From: Odiellus spinosus
Lineage: Eukaryota; Arthropoda; Arachnida; Opiliones; Phalangiidae
DNA: 64,000 bases
Direction of reading: 5' to 3'
Assembly (NCBI GenBank): GCA_963920705.1
Contig: OY987238.1
Span: 1,051,606-1,115,605, forward strand
How positions within the stretch are numbered: position 1 is the first letter of the stretch; every line of letters starts with the position of its first letter. Positions 30,101-44,332 of this stretch are shown in pieces. The translations under genes and the position numbers were made by a program. A model generated the notes under the pieces. That model was not told where the DNA came from. It saw nothing but the letters and a program-made list of their open reading frames with translations, and did no database searches.

Positions 30101-31330
30101 TGGGAAATTTGTGAATCTATACTTGGGAAATTTGTGAATCTCTACTTGGGAAATTTGTGAATCTATACTTGGAAAATTTGTGAATCTATGCTTGGAAATT
30201 TGTGAATCTATACTTGGAAAATTTGTGAATCTATACTTGGGAAATTTGTGAATCTATACTTGGAACATTTGTGAATCTATACTTGGGAAATTTGTCAGTC
30301 TATACTTAGGAAATTTGTGGATCTATACTTGGGAAATTTGTGAATCTATACTTGGAAAATTTGTGAATCTATACTTGGGAAATTGGTGGATCTATACTTG
30401 GAAAATTTCTGAATCTATACTAGGAAATTGGTGGATCTATACTTGGGAAATTGGTGGATCTATACTTGGAAAATTTGTGAATCTATACTTGGGAAATTGG
30501 TGGATCTATACTTGGAAAATTTGTGAATCTATGCTTGGGAAATTTGTGAATCTATACTTGGGAAATTTGTGAATCTCTACTTGGGAAATTTGTGAATCTA
30601 TACTTGGAAAATTTGTGAATCTATGCTTGGAAATTTGTGAATCTATACTTGGAAAATTTGTGAATCTATACTTGGGAAATTTGTGAATCTATACTTGGAA
30701 CATTTGTGAATCTATACTTGGGAAATTTGTCAGTCTATACTTAGGAAATTTGTGGATCTATACTTGGGAAATTTGTGAATCTATACTTCGGAAATTTGTG
30801 AATCTATACTTGGAAAATTTGTGAATCTATACTTGGAAAATTTGTGAATCTATATTTGGGAAATTTGTGAATCTATACTTGGAAAATTTGTGAATCTATA
30901 CTTGGGAAATTGGTGGATCTATACTTGGGAAATTTGTGAATCAATACTTGGGAAATTTGTGAATCTATACGTGGGAAATTTGTGAATCTCTACTTTTGAA
31001 ATTTGTGAATCTATACTTGGAAAATTTGTGAATCTATGCTTGGGAAATTTGTGAATCTATACTTGGAAAATTTGTGAATCTCTGCTTGGAAAATTTGTCA
31101 ATCTATACTTCGGAAATTTGTGAATCTATGCTTGGGAAATTTGTGAATCTATACTTGGGAAATATGTGAATCTATACTTGGGAAATTGGTGGATCTATAC
31201 TTGGGAAATTGGTGGATCTATACTTGGGAAATTTGTGAATCTATACTTGGGAAATTTGTGAATCTATATTTGGAAAATTTGTGAATCTATACTTGGAAAA
31301 TTTGTGAATCTATACTTGAAAAATTTGTGA
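27130..31330 (+). repeat. Tandem duplication E, period 2,251 bp
   Basis: Two consecutive copies, about 27130-29080 and 29380-31330. Landmarks are offset by 2,251 bp: gaataaatac at 27172 and 29423, a stretch of ggtgga-class monomers starting at 28064 and 30315, and tacttttga at 28742 and 30993. The period is 98 monomers less 3 bp, explained by 22-bp monomers such as those containing tactagg or gcttggaaat. Confidence 0.82.
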
Positions 31331-34300
31331 ATCTATACTTGGAAAATTTGTGAATCTATACTTGGGAAATTTGTGAATCTATACTTGGAACATTTGTGAA
31401 TCTATACTTGGAAAATTTGTGAATCTATACTTGGAAAATTTGTGAATCTATACTTCGGAAATTTGTGAATCTATACTTGGGAAATTTGTGAATCTATACT
31501 TGGGAAATATGTGAATCTATACTTGGGAAATTGGTGGATCTATACTTGAGAAATTGGTGGATCTATACTTGGGAAATTTGTGAATCCATACTTGGGAAAT
31601 TTGTGAGTCTATACTTGGAAAATTTGTGAATCTATACTTGGGAAATTTGTCAATCTATACTTGGGAAATTTGTGGATCTATACTTGGGAAATTTGTGAAT
31701 CTATACTTCGGAAAATTGTGAATCTATACTTGGGAAATCTGTGAATCTTTACTTGGGAAATTTGTGAATCTATACTAGGAAAATTTGTGAATCTATATTT
31801 GGGAAATTTGTGAATCTATACTTGGAAAATTTGTGAATCTATACTTGGGAAATTGGTGGATCTATACTTGGAAAATTTCTGAATCTCTACTTGGGAAATT
31901 GGTGGATCTATACTTGGGAAATTGGTGGATCTATACTTGGAAAATTTGTGAATCTATACTTGGGAAATTGGTGGATCTATACTTGGAAAATTTGTGAATC
32001 TATGCTTGGGAAATTTGTGAATCTATACTTGGGAAATTTGTGAATCTCTACTTGGGAAATTTGTGAATCTATACTTGGAAAATTTGTGAATCTATGCTTG
32101 GGAAATTTGTGAATCTATACTTGGAAAATTTGTGAATCTATACTTGGGAAATTTGTGAATCTATACTTGGAACATTTGTGAATCTATACTTGGGAAATTT
32201 GTCAGTCTATACTTAGGAAATTTGTGGATCTATACTTGGGAAATTTGTGAATCTATACTTCGGAAATTTGTGAATCTATACTTGGAAAATTTGTGAATCT
32301 ATACTTGGAAAATTTGTGAATCTATATTTGGGAAATTTGTGAATCTATACTTGGAAAATTTGTGAATCTATACTTGGGAAATTGGTGGATCTATACTTGG
32401 GAAATTTGTGAATCAATACTTGGGAAATTTGTGAATCTATACGTGGGAAATTTGTGAATCTCTACTTTTGAAATTTGTGAATCTATACTTGGAAAATTTG
32501 TGAATCTATGCTTGGGAAATTTGTGAATCTATACTTGGAAAATTTGTGAATCTCTGCTTGGAAAATTTGTCAATCTATACTTCGGAAATTTGTGAATCTA
32601 TGCTTGGGAAATTTGTGAATCTATACTTGGGAAATATGTGAATCTATACTTGGGAAATTGGTGGATCTATACTTGGGAAATTGGTGGATCTATACTTGGG
32701 AAATTTTTGAATCTATACTTGGGAAATTTGTGAATCTATATTTGGAAAATTTGTGAATCTATACTTGGAAAATTTGTGAATCTATACTTGAAAAATTTGT
32801 GAATCTATACTTGGAAAATTTGTGAATCTATACTTGGGAAATTTGTGAATCTATACTTGGAACATTTGTGAATCTATACTTGGAAAATTTGTGAATCTAT
32901 ACTTGGAAAATTTGTGAATCTATACTTCGGAAATTTGTGAATCTATACTTGGGAAATTTGTGAATCTATACTTGGGAAATATGTGAATCTATACTTGGGA
33001 AATTGGTGGATCTATACTTGAGAAATTGGTGGATCTATACTTGGGAAATTTGTGAATCCATACTTGGGAAATTTGTGAGTCTATACTTGGAAAATTTGTG
33101 AATCTATACTTGGGAAATTTGTCAATCTATACTTGGGAAATTTGTGGATCTATACTTGGGAAATTTGTGAATCTATACTTCGGAAAATTGTGAATCTATA
33201 CTTGGGAAATCTGTGAATCTTTACTTGGGAAATTTGTGAATCTATACTAGGAAAATTTGTGAATCTATATTTGGGAAATTTGTGAATCTATACTTGGAAA
33301 ATTTGTGAATCTATACTTGGGAAATTGGTGGATCTATACTTGGAAAATTTCTGAATCTATACTAGGAAATTGGTGGATCTATACTTGGGAAATTGGTGGA
33401 TCTATACTTGGAAAATTTGTGAATCTATACTTGGGAAATTGGTGGATCTATACTTGGAAAATTTGTGAATCTATGCTTGGGAAATTTGTGAATCTATACT
33501 TGGGAAATTTGTGAATCTCTACTTGGGAAATTTGTGAATCTATACTTGGAAAATTTGTGAATCTATGCTTGGAAATTTGTGAATCTATACTTGGAAAATT
33601 TGTGAATCTATACTTGGGAAATTTGTGAATCTATTCTTGGAAAATTTGTGAATCTATACTTGGAAAATTTGTGAATCTATATTTGGGAAATTTGTGAATC
33701 TATACTTGGAAAATTTGTGAATCTATACTTGGGAAATTGGTGGATCTATACTTGGGAAATTTGTGAATCAATACTTGGGAAATTTGTGAATCTATACGTG
33801 GGAAATTTGTGAATCTCTACTTTTGAAATTTGTGAATCTATACTTGGAAAATTTGTGAATCTATGCTTGGGAAATTTGTGAATCTATACTTGGAAAATTT
33901 GTGAATCTCTGCTTGGAAAATTTGTCAATCTATACTTCGGAAATTTGTGAATCTATGCTTGGGAAATTTGTGAATCTATACTTGGGAAATATGTGAATCT
34001 ATACTTGGGAAATTGGTGGATCTATACTTGGGAAATTGGTGGATCTATACTTGGGAAATTTGTGAATCTATACTTGGGAAATTTGTGAATCTATATTTGG
34101 AAAATTTGTGAATCTATACTTGGAAAATTTGTGAATCTATACTTGAAAAATTTGTGAATCTATACTTGGAAAATTTGTGAATCTATACTTGGGAAATTTG
34201 TGAATCTATACTTGGAACATTTGTGAATCTATACTTGGAAAATTTGTGAATCTATACTTGGAAAATTTGTGAATCTATACTTCGGAAATTTGTGAATCTA

Positions 34301-36763
34301 TACTTGGGAAATTTGTGAATCTATACTTGGGAAATATGTGAATCTATACTTGGGAAATTGGTGGATCTATACTTGAGAAATTGGTGGATCTATACTTGGG
34401 AAATTTGTGAATCCATACTTGGGAAATTTGTGAGTCTATACTTGGAAAATTTGTGAATCTATACTTGGGAAATTTGTCAATCTATACTTGGGAAATTTGT
34501 GGATCTATACTTGGGAAATTTGTGAATCTATACTTCGGAAAATTGTGAATCTATACTTGGGAAATCTGTGAATCTTTACTTGGGAAATTTGTGAATCTAT
34601 ACTAGGAAAATTTGTGAATCTATATTTGGGAAATTTGTGAATCTATACTTGGAAAATTTGTGAATCTATACTTGGGAAATTGGTGGATCTATACTTGGAA
34701 AATTTCTGAATCTCTACTTGGGAAATTGGTGGATCTATACTTGGGAAATTGGTGGATCTATACTTGGAAAATTTGTGAATCTATACTTGGGAAATTGGTG
34801 GATCTATACTTGGAAAATTTGTGAATCTATGCTTGGGAAATTTGTGAATCTATACTTGGGAAATTTGTGAATCTCTACTTGGGAAATTTGTGAATCTATA
34901 CTTGGAAAATTTGTGAATCTATGCTTGGGAAATTTGTGAATCTATACTTGGAAAATTTGTGAATCTATACTTGGGAAATTTGTGAATCTATACTTGGAAC
35001 ATTTATGAATCTATACTTGGGAAATTTGTCAGTCTATACTTAGGAAATTTGTGGATCTATACTTGGGAAATTTGTGAATCTATACTTCGGAAATTTGTGA
35101 ATCTATACTTGGAAAATTTGTGAATCTATACTTGGAAAATTTGTGAATCTATATTTGGGAAATTTGTGAATCTATACTTGGAAAATTTGTGAATCTATAC
35201 TTGGGAAATTGGTGGATCTATACTTGGGAAATTTGTGAATCAATACTTGGGAAATTTGTGAATCTATACGTGGGAAATTTGTGAATCTCTACTTTTGAAA
35301 TTTGTGAATCTATACTTGGAAAATTTGTGAATCTATGCTTGGGAAATTTGTGAATCTATACTTGGAAAATTTGTGAATCTCTGCTTGGAAAATTTGTCAA
35401 TCTATACTTCGGAAATTTGTGAATCTATGCTTGGGAAATTTGTGAATCTATACTTGGGAAATATGTGAATCTATACTTGGGAAATTGGTGGATCTATACT
35501 TGGGAAATTGGTGGATCTATACTTGGGAAATTTTTGAATCTATACTTGGGAAATTTGTGAATCTATATTTGGAAAATTTGTGAATCTATACTTGGAAAAT
35601 TTGTGAATCTATACTTGAAAAATTTGTGAATCTATACTTGGAAAATTTGTGAATCTATACTTGGGAAATTTGTGAATCTATACTTGGAACATTTGTGAAT
35701 CTATACTTGGAAAATTTGTGAATCTATACTTGGAAAATTTGTGAATCTATACTTCGGAAATTTGTGAATCTATACTTGGGAAATTTGTGAATCTATACTT
35801 GGGAAATATGTGAATCTATACTTGGGAAATTGGTGGATCTATACTTGAGAAATTGGTGGATCTATACTTGGGAAATTTGTGAATCCATACTTGGGAAATT
35901 TGTGAGTCTATACTTGGAAAATTTGTGAATCTATACTTGGGAAATTTGTCAATCTATACTTGGGAAATTTGTGGATCTATACTTGGGAAATTTGTGAATC
36001 TATACTTCGGAAAATTGTGAATCTATACTTGGGAAATCTGTGAATCTTTACTTGGGAAATTTGTGAATCTATACTAGGAAAATTTGTGAATCTATATTTG
36101 GGAAATTTGTGAATCTATACTTGGAAAATTTGTGAATCTATACTTGGGAAATTGGTGGATCTATACTTGGAAAATTTCTGAATCTCTACTTGGGAAATTG
36201 GTGGATCTATACTTGGGAAATTGGTGGATCTATACTTGGAAAATTTGTGAATCTATACTTGGGAAATTGGTGGATCTATACTTGGAAAATTTGTGAATCT
36301 ATGCTTGGGAAATTTGTGAATCTATACTTGGGAAATTTGTGAATCTCTACTTGGGAAATTTGTGAATCTATACTTGGAAAATTTGTGAATCTATGCTTGG
36401 GAAATTTGTGAATCTATACTTGGAAAATTTGTGAATCTATACTTGGGAAATTTGTGAATCTATACTTGGAACATTTGTGAATCTATACTTGGGAAATTTG
36501 TCAGTCTATACTTAGGAAATTTGTGGATCTATACTTGGGAAATTTGTGAATCTATACTTCGGAAATTTGTGAATCTATACTTGGAAAATTTGTGAATCTA
36601 TACTTGGAAAATTTGTGAATCTATATTTGGGAAATTTGTGAATCTATACTTGGAAAATTTGTGAATCTATACTTGGGAAATTGGTGGATCTATACTTGGG
36701 AAATTTGTGAATCAATACTTGGGAAATTTGTGAATCTATACGTGGGAAATTTGTGAATCTCTA
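30993..36763 (+). repeat. Higher-order repeat of 64 monomers (1,472 bp)
   Basis: The rare tacttttga monomer lies (C position) at 30993, 32465, 33820, 35292 and 36764. Three of the four intervals are exactly 1,472 bp, which is 64 x 23. The fourth, 32465-33819, is 1,355 bp because it lacks about five monomers (the gtcagtc/cttagg part) and has short monomers. Other variants keep their order within each unit: gtgaatccatac, ttcggaaaattg, gtcagtc, cttagg, gaatcaatac and tacgtggg. Confidence 0.88.
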
Positions 36764-38531
36764 CTTTTGAAATTTGTGAATCTATACTTGGAAAATTTGT
36801 GAATCTATGCTTGGGAAATTTGTGAATCTATACTTGGAAAATTTGTGAATCTATGCTTGGAAAATTTGTCAATCTATACTTCGGAAATTTGTGAATCTAT
36901 GCTTGGGAAATTTGTGAATCTATACTTGGGAAATATGTGAATCTATACTTGGGAAATTGGTGGATCTATACTTGGGAAATTGGTGGATCTATACTTGGGA
37001 AATTTGTGAATCTATATTTGGAAAATTTGTGAATCTATACTTGGAAAATTTGTGAATCTATACTTGAAAAATTTGTGAATCTATACTTGGAAAATTTGTG
37101 AATCTATACTTGGGAAATTTGTGAATCTATACTTGGAACATTTGTGAATCTATACTTGGGAAATTTGTCAATCTATACTTGGGAAATTTGTGGATCTATA
37201 CTTGGGAAATTTGTGAATCTATACTTCGGAAATTTGTGAATCTATACTTGGAAAATTTGTGAATCTATACTTGGGAAATTGGTGGATCTATACTTGGGAA
37301 ATTTGTGAATCTATACTTGGGAAATTTGTGAATCTATACGTGGGAAATTTGTGAATCTCTACTTGGGAAATTTGTGAATCTATACTTGGGAAATTTGTGA
37401 ATCTATACTTCGGAAATCTGTGAATCTTTACTTGGGAAATTTGTGAATCTATACTTGGAAAATTTGTGAATCTATATTTGGGAAATTTGTGAATCTATAC
37501 TTGGAAAATTTGTGAATCTATACTTGGGAAATTGGTGGATCTATACTTGGAAAATTTCTGAATCTATACTTGGGAAATTGGTGGATCTATACTTGGGAAA
37601 TTGGTGGATCTATACTTGGAAAATTTGTGAATCTATACTTGGGAAATTGGTGGATCTATACTTGGAAAATTTGTGAATCTATGCTTGGGAAATTTGTGAA
37701 TCTATCCTTGGGAAATTTGTGAATCTCTGCTTGGGAAATTTGTGAATCTATACTTGGAAAATTTGTGAATCTATGCTTGGGAAATTTGTGAATCTATACT
37801 TGGAAAATTTGTGAATCTATACTTGGGAAATTTGTGAATCTATACTTGGAACATTTGTGAATCTATACTTGGGAAATTTGTCAGTCTATACTTAGGAAAT
37901 TTGTGGATCTATACTTGGGAAATTTGTGAATCTATACTTCGGAAATTTGTGAATCTATACTTGGAAAATTTGTGAATCTATACTTGGAAAATTTGTGAAT
38001 CTATATTTGGGAAATTTGTGAATCTATACTTGGAAAATTTGTGAATCTATACTTGGGAAATTGGTGGATCTATACTTGGGAAATTTGTGAATCTATACTT
38101 GGGAAATTGGTGGATCTATACTTGGGAAATTGGTGGATCTATACTTGGGAAATTTGTGAATCTATACTTGGGAAATTTGTGAATCTATACTTGGAAAATT
38201 TGTGAATCTATACTTGGAAAATTTGTGAATCTATACTTGAAAAATTTGTGAATCTATACTTGGAAAATTTGTGAATCTATACTTGGGAAATTTGTGAATC
38301 TATACTTGGAACATTTGTGAATCTATACTTGGGAAATTTGTCAATCTATACTTGGGAAATTTGTGGATCTATACTTGGGAAATTTGTGAATCTATACTTC
38401 GGAAATTTGTGAATCTATACTTGGGAAATTTGTGAATCTATACTTGGAAAATTTGTGAATCTATATTTGGGAAATTTGTGAATCTATACTTGGAAAATTT
38501 GTGAATCTATACTTGGGAAATTGGTGGATCT

Positions 38532-38536
38532 ATACT
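38532..38536 (+). other. Paralogous empty LINE site
   Basis: This atact lies in the order ggtgga monomer, two ttggg monomers, tacgtggg, ctctacttggg. That is the same local order that flanks the LINE, but uninterrupted. It serves as the pre-insertion reference, as do 44328-44332 and 56011-56015. Confidence 0.8.
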
Positions 38537-41500
38537 TGGGAAATTTGTGAATCTATACTTGGGAAATTTGTGAATCTATACGTGGGAAATTTGTGAATCT
38601 CTACTTGGGAAATTTGTGAATCTATACTTGGAAAATTTGTGAATCTATGCTTGGGAAATTTGTGAATCTATACTTGGAAAATTTGTGAATCTATACTTGG
38701 AAAATTTGTGAATCTATACTTCGGAAATTTGTGAATCTATACTTGGGAAATTTGTGAATCTATACTTGGGAAATATGTGAATCTATACTTGGGAAATTGG
38801 TGGATCTATACTTGAGAAATTGGTGGATCTATACTTGGGAAATTTGTGAATCCATACTTGGGAAATTTGTGAGTCTATACTTGGAAAATTTGTGAATCTA
38901 TACTTGGAAAATTTGTGAATCTATACTTGGAAAATTTGTGAATCTATACTTGGGAAATTTGTGAATCCATACTTGGGAAATTTGTGAATCTATACTTGGG
39001 AAATTTGTGAATCTATACTTGGAAAATTTGTGAATCTATACTTGGAAAATTTGTGAATCTATACTTGGGAAATTTGTGAATCTATACTTGGAACATTTGT
39101 GAATCTATACTTGGGAAATTTGTCAATCTATACTTGGGAAATTTGTGGATCTATACTTGGGAAATTTGTGAATCTATACATGGGAAATTTGTGAATCTAT
39201 ACTTGGAAAATCTGTGAATCTATATTTGGGAAATTTGTGAATCTATACTTGGAAAATTTGTGAATCTATACTTGGGAAATATGTGAATCTATACTTGGGA
39301 AATTGGTGGATCTATACTTGGGAAATTGGTGGATCTATACTTGGGAAATTTGTGAATCTATACTTGGAAAATTTGTGAATATATACTTGGAAAATTTGTG
39401 AATCTATACTTGAAAAATTTGTGAATCTATACTTGGAAAATTTGTGAATCTATACTTGGGAAATTTGTGAATCTATACTTGGAACATTTGTGAGTCTATA
39501 CTTGGGAAATTTGTCAATCTATACTTGGGAAATTTGTGAATCTATACTTGGGAAATTTGTGAATCTATACTTGGAAAATTTGTGAATATATACTTGGAAA
39601 ATTTGTGAATCTATACTTGAAAAATTTGTGAATCTATACTTGGGAAATTTGTGAATCTATACTTGAAAAATTTGTGAATCTATACTTGGAAAATTTGTGA
39701 ATCTATACTTGGGAAATTTGTGGATCTATACTTGGGAAATTTGTGAATCTATACTTCGGAAATCTGTGAATCTTTACTTGGGAAATTTGTGAATCTATAC
39801 TTGGAAAATTTGTGAATCTATATTTGGGAAATTTGTGAATCTATACTTGGAAAATTTGTGAATCTATACTTGGGAAATTGGTGGATCTATACTTGGAAAA
39901 TTTCTGAATCTATACTTGGGAAATTGGTGGATCTATACTTGGGAAATTGGTGGATCTATACTTGGAAAATTTGTGAATCTATACTTGGGAAATTGGTGGA
40001 TCTATACTTGGAAAATTTGTGAATCTATGTTTGGGAAATTTGTGAATCTATACTTGGGAAATTTGTGAATCTCTACTTGGGAAATTTGTGAATCTATACT
40101 TGGAAAATTTGTGAATCTATGCTTGGGAAATTTGTGAATCTATACTTGGAAAATTTTTGAATCTATACTTGGGAAATTTGTGAATCTATACTTGGAACAT
40201 TTGTGAATCTATACTTGGGAAATTTGTCAGTCTATACTTAGGAAATTTGTGGATCTATACTTGGGAAATTTGTGAATCTATACTTCGGAAATTTGTGAAT
40301 CTATACTTGGAAAATTTGTGAATCTATACTTGGAAAATTTGTGAATCTATATTTGGGAAATTTGTGAATCTATACTTGGAAAATTTGTGAATCTATACTT
40401 GGGAAATTGGTGGATCTATACTTGGGAAATTTGTGAATCAATACTTGGGAAATTTGTGAATCTATACGTGGGAAATTTGTGAATCTCTACTTTTGAAATT
40501 TGTGAATCTATACTTGGAAAATTTGTGAATCTATGCTTGGGAAATTTGTGAATCTATACTTGGAAAATTTGTGAATCTCTGCTTGGAAAATTTGTCAATC
40601 TATACTTCGGAAATTTGTGAATCTATGCTTGGGAAATTTGTGAATCTATACTTGGGAAATATGTGAATCTATACTTGGGAAATTGGTGGATCTATACTTG
40701 GGAAATTGGTGGATCTATACTTGGGAAATTTGTGAATCTATACTTGGGAAATTTGTGAATCTATATTTGGAAAATTTGTGAATCTATACTTGGAAAATTT
40801 GTGAATCTATACTTGAAAAATTTGTGAATCTATACTTGGAAAATTTGTGAATCTATACTTGGGAAATTTGTGAATCTATACTTGGAACATTTGTGAATCT
40901 ATACTTGGAAAATTTGTGAATCTATACTTGGAAAATTTGTGAATCTATACTTGGGAAATTTGTGAATCTATACTTGGGAAATATGTGAATCTATACTTGG
41001 GAAATTGGTGGATCTATACTTGAGAAATTGGTGGATCTATACTTGGGAAATTTGTGAATCCATACTTGGGAAATTTGTGAGTCTATACTTGGAAAATTTG
41101 TGAATCTATACTTGGGAAATTTGTCAATCTATACTTGGGAAATTTGTGGATCTATACTTGGGAAATTTGTGAATCTATACTTCGGAAAATTGTGAATCTA
41201 TACTTGGGAAATCTGTGAATCTATACTTCGGAAAATTGTGAATCTATACTTGGGAAATCTGTGAATCTATACTTGGAAAATTTGTGAATCTATGCTTGGG
41301 AAATTTGTGAATCTATACTTGGAAAATTTGTGAATCTATACTTGGGAAATTTGTGAATCTATACTTGGAACATTTGTGAATCTATACTTGGGAAATTTGT
41401 CAGTCTATACTTAGGAAATTTGTGGATCTATACTTGGGAAATTTGTGAATCTATACTTCGGAAATTTGTGAATCTATACTTGGAAAATTTGTGAATCTAT

Positions 41501-44327
41501 ACTTGGAAAATTTGTGAATCTATGCTTGGGAAATTTGTGAATCTATACTTGGAAAATTTGTGAATCTATACTTGGGAAATTTGTGAATCTATACTTGGAA
41601 CATTTGTGAATCTATACTTGGGAAATTTGTCAGTCTATACTTAGGAAATTTGTGGATCTATACTTGGGAAATTGGTGGATCTATACTTGAGAAATTGGTG
41701 GATCTATACTTGGGAAATTTGTGAATCCATACTTGGGAAATTTGTGAGTCTATACTTGGAAAATTTGTGAATCTATACTTGGGAAATTTGTCAATCTATA
41801 CTTGGGAAATTTGTGGATCTATACTTGGGAAATTTGTGAATCTATACTTCGGAAAATTGTGAATCTATACTTGGGAAATCTGTGAATCTTTACTTGGGAA
41901 ATTTGTGAATCTATACTAGGAAAATTTGTGAATCTATATTTGGGAAATTTGTGAATCTATACTTGGAAAATTTGTGAATCTATACTTGGGAAATTGGTGG
42001 ATCTATACTTGGAAAATTTCTGAATCTCTACTTGGGAAATTGGTGGATCTATACTTGGGAAATTGGTGGATCTATACTTGGAAAATTTGTGAATCTATAC
42101 TTGGGAAATTGGTGGATCTATACTTGGAAAATTTGTGAATCTATGCTTGGGAAATTTGTGAATCTATACTTGGGAAATTTGTGAATCTCTACTTGGGAAA
42201 TTTGTGAATCTATACTTGGAAAATTTGTGAATCTATGCTTGGGAAATTTGTGAATCTATACTTGGAAAATTTGTGAATCTATACTTGGGAAATTTGTGAA
42301 TCTATACTTGGAACATTTGTGAATCTATACTTGGGAAATTTGTCAGTCTATACTTAGGAAATTTGTGGATCTATACTTGGGAAATTTGTGAATCTATACT
42401 TCGGAAATTTGTGAATCTATACTTGGAAAATTTGTGAATCTATACTTGGAAAATTTGTGAATCTATATTTGGGAAATTTGTGAATCTATACTTGGAAAAT
42501 TTGTGAATCTATACTTGGGAAATTGGTGGATCTATACTTGGGAAATTTGTGAATCAATACTTGGGAAATTTGTGAATCTATACGTGGGAAATTTGTGAAT
42601 CTCTACTTTTGAAATTTGTGAATCTATACTTGGAAAATTTGTGAATCTATGCTTGGGAAATTTGTGAATCTATACTTGGAAAATTTGTGAATCTATGCTT
42701 GGAAAATTTGTCAATCTATACTTCGGAAATTTGTGAATCTATGCTTGGGAAATTTGTGAATCTATACTTGGGAAATATGTGAATCTATACTTGGGAAATT
42801 GGTGGATCTATACTTGGGAAATTGGTGGATCTATACTTGGGAAATTTGTGAATCTATATTTGGAAAATTTGTGAATCTATACTTGGAAAATTTGTGAATC
42901 TATACTTGAAAAATTTGTGAATCTATACTTGGAAAATTTGTGAATCTATACTTGGGAAATTTGTGAATCTATACTTGGAACATTTGTGAATCTATACTTG
43001 GGAAATTTGTCAATCTATACTTGGGAAATTTGTGGATCTATACTTGGGAAATTTGTGAATCTATACTTGGAAAATTTGTGAATCTATACTTGGGAAATTG
43101 GTGGATCTATACTTGGGAAATTTGTGAATCTATACTTGGGAAATTTGTGAATCTATACGTGGGAAATTTGTGAATCTCTACTTGGGAAATTTGTGAATCT
43201 ATACTTGGGAAATTTGTGAATCTATACTTCGGAAATCTGTGAATCTTTACTTGGGAAATTTGTGAATCTATACTTGGAAAATTTGTGAATCTATATTTGG
43301 GAAATTTGTGAATCTATACTTGGAAAATTTGTGAATCTATACTTGGGAAATTGGTGGATCTATACTTGGAAAATTTCTGAATCTATACTTGGGAAATTGG
43401 TGGATCTATACTTGGGAAATTGGTGGATCTATACTTGGAAAATTTGTGAATCTATACTTGGGAAATTGGTGGATCTATACTTGGAAAATTTGTGAATCTA
43501 TGCTTGGGAAATTTGTGAATCTATCCTTGGGAAATTTGTGAATCTCTGCTTGGGAAATTTGTGAATCTATACTTGGAAAATTTGTGAATCTATGCTTGGG
43601 AAATTTGTGAATCTATACTTGGAAAATTTGTGAATCTATACTTGGGAAATTTGTGAATCTATACTTGGAACATTTGTGAATCTATACTTGGGAAATTTGT
43701 CAGTCTATACTTAGGAAATTTGTGGATCTATACTTGGGAAATTTGTGAATCTATACTTCGGAAATTTGTGAATCTATACTTGGAAAATTTGTGAATCTAT
43801 ACTTGGAAAATTTGTGAATCTATATTTGGGAAATTTGTGAATCTATACTTGGAAAATTTGTGAATCTATACTTGGGAAATTGGTGGATCTATACTTGGGA
43901 AATTTGTGAATCTATACTTGGGAAATTGGTGGATCTATACTTGGGAAATTGGTGGATCTATACTTGGGAAATTTGTGAATCTATACTTGGGAAATTTGTG
44001 AATCTATACTTGGAAAATTTGTGAATCTATACTTGGAAAATTTGTGAATCTATACTTGAAAAATTTGTGAATCTATACTTGGGAAATTTGTGAATCTATA
44101 CTTGGAACATTTGTGAATCTATACTTGGGAAATTTGTCAATCTATACTTGGGAAATTTGTGGATCTATACTTGGGAAATTTGTGAATCTATACTTCGGAA
44201 ATTTGTGAATCTATACTTGGGAAATTTGTGAATCTATACTTGGAAAATTTGTGAATCTATATTTGGGAAATTTGTGAATCTATACTTGGAAAATTTGTGA
44301 ATCTATACTTGGGAAATTGGTGGATCT

Positions 44328-44332
44328 ATACT
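44328..44332 (+). other. Paralogous empty LINE site
   Basis: The atact of the equivalent monomer in the second 5.8-kb copy. The flanking monomer order on both sides matches that around the LINE, with no insertion. Confidence 0.8.
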
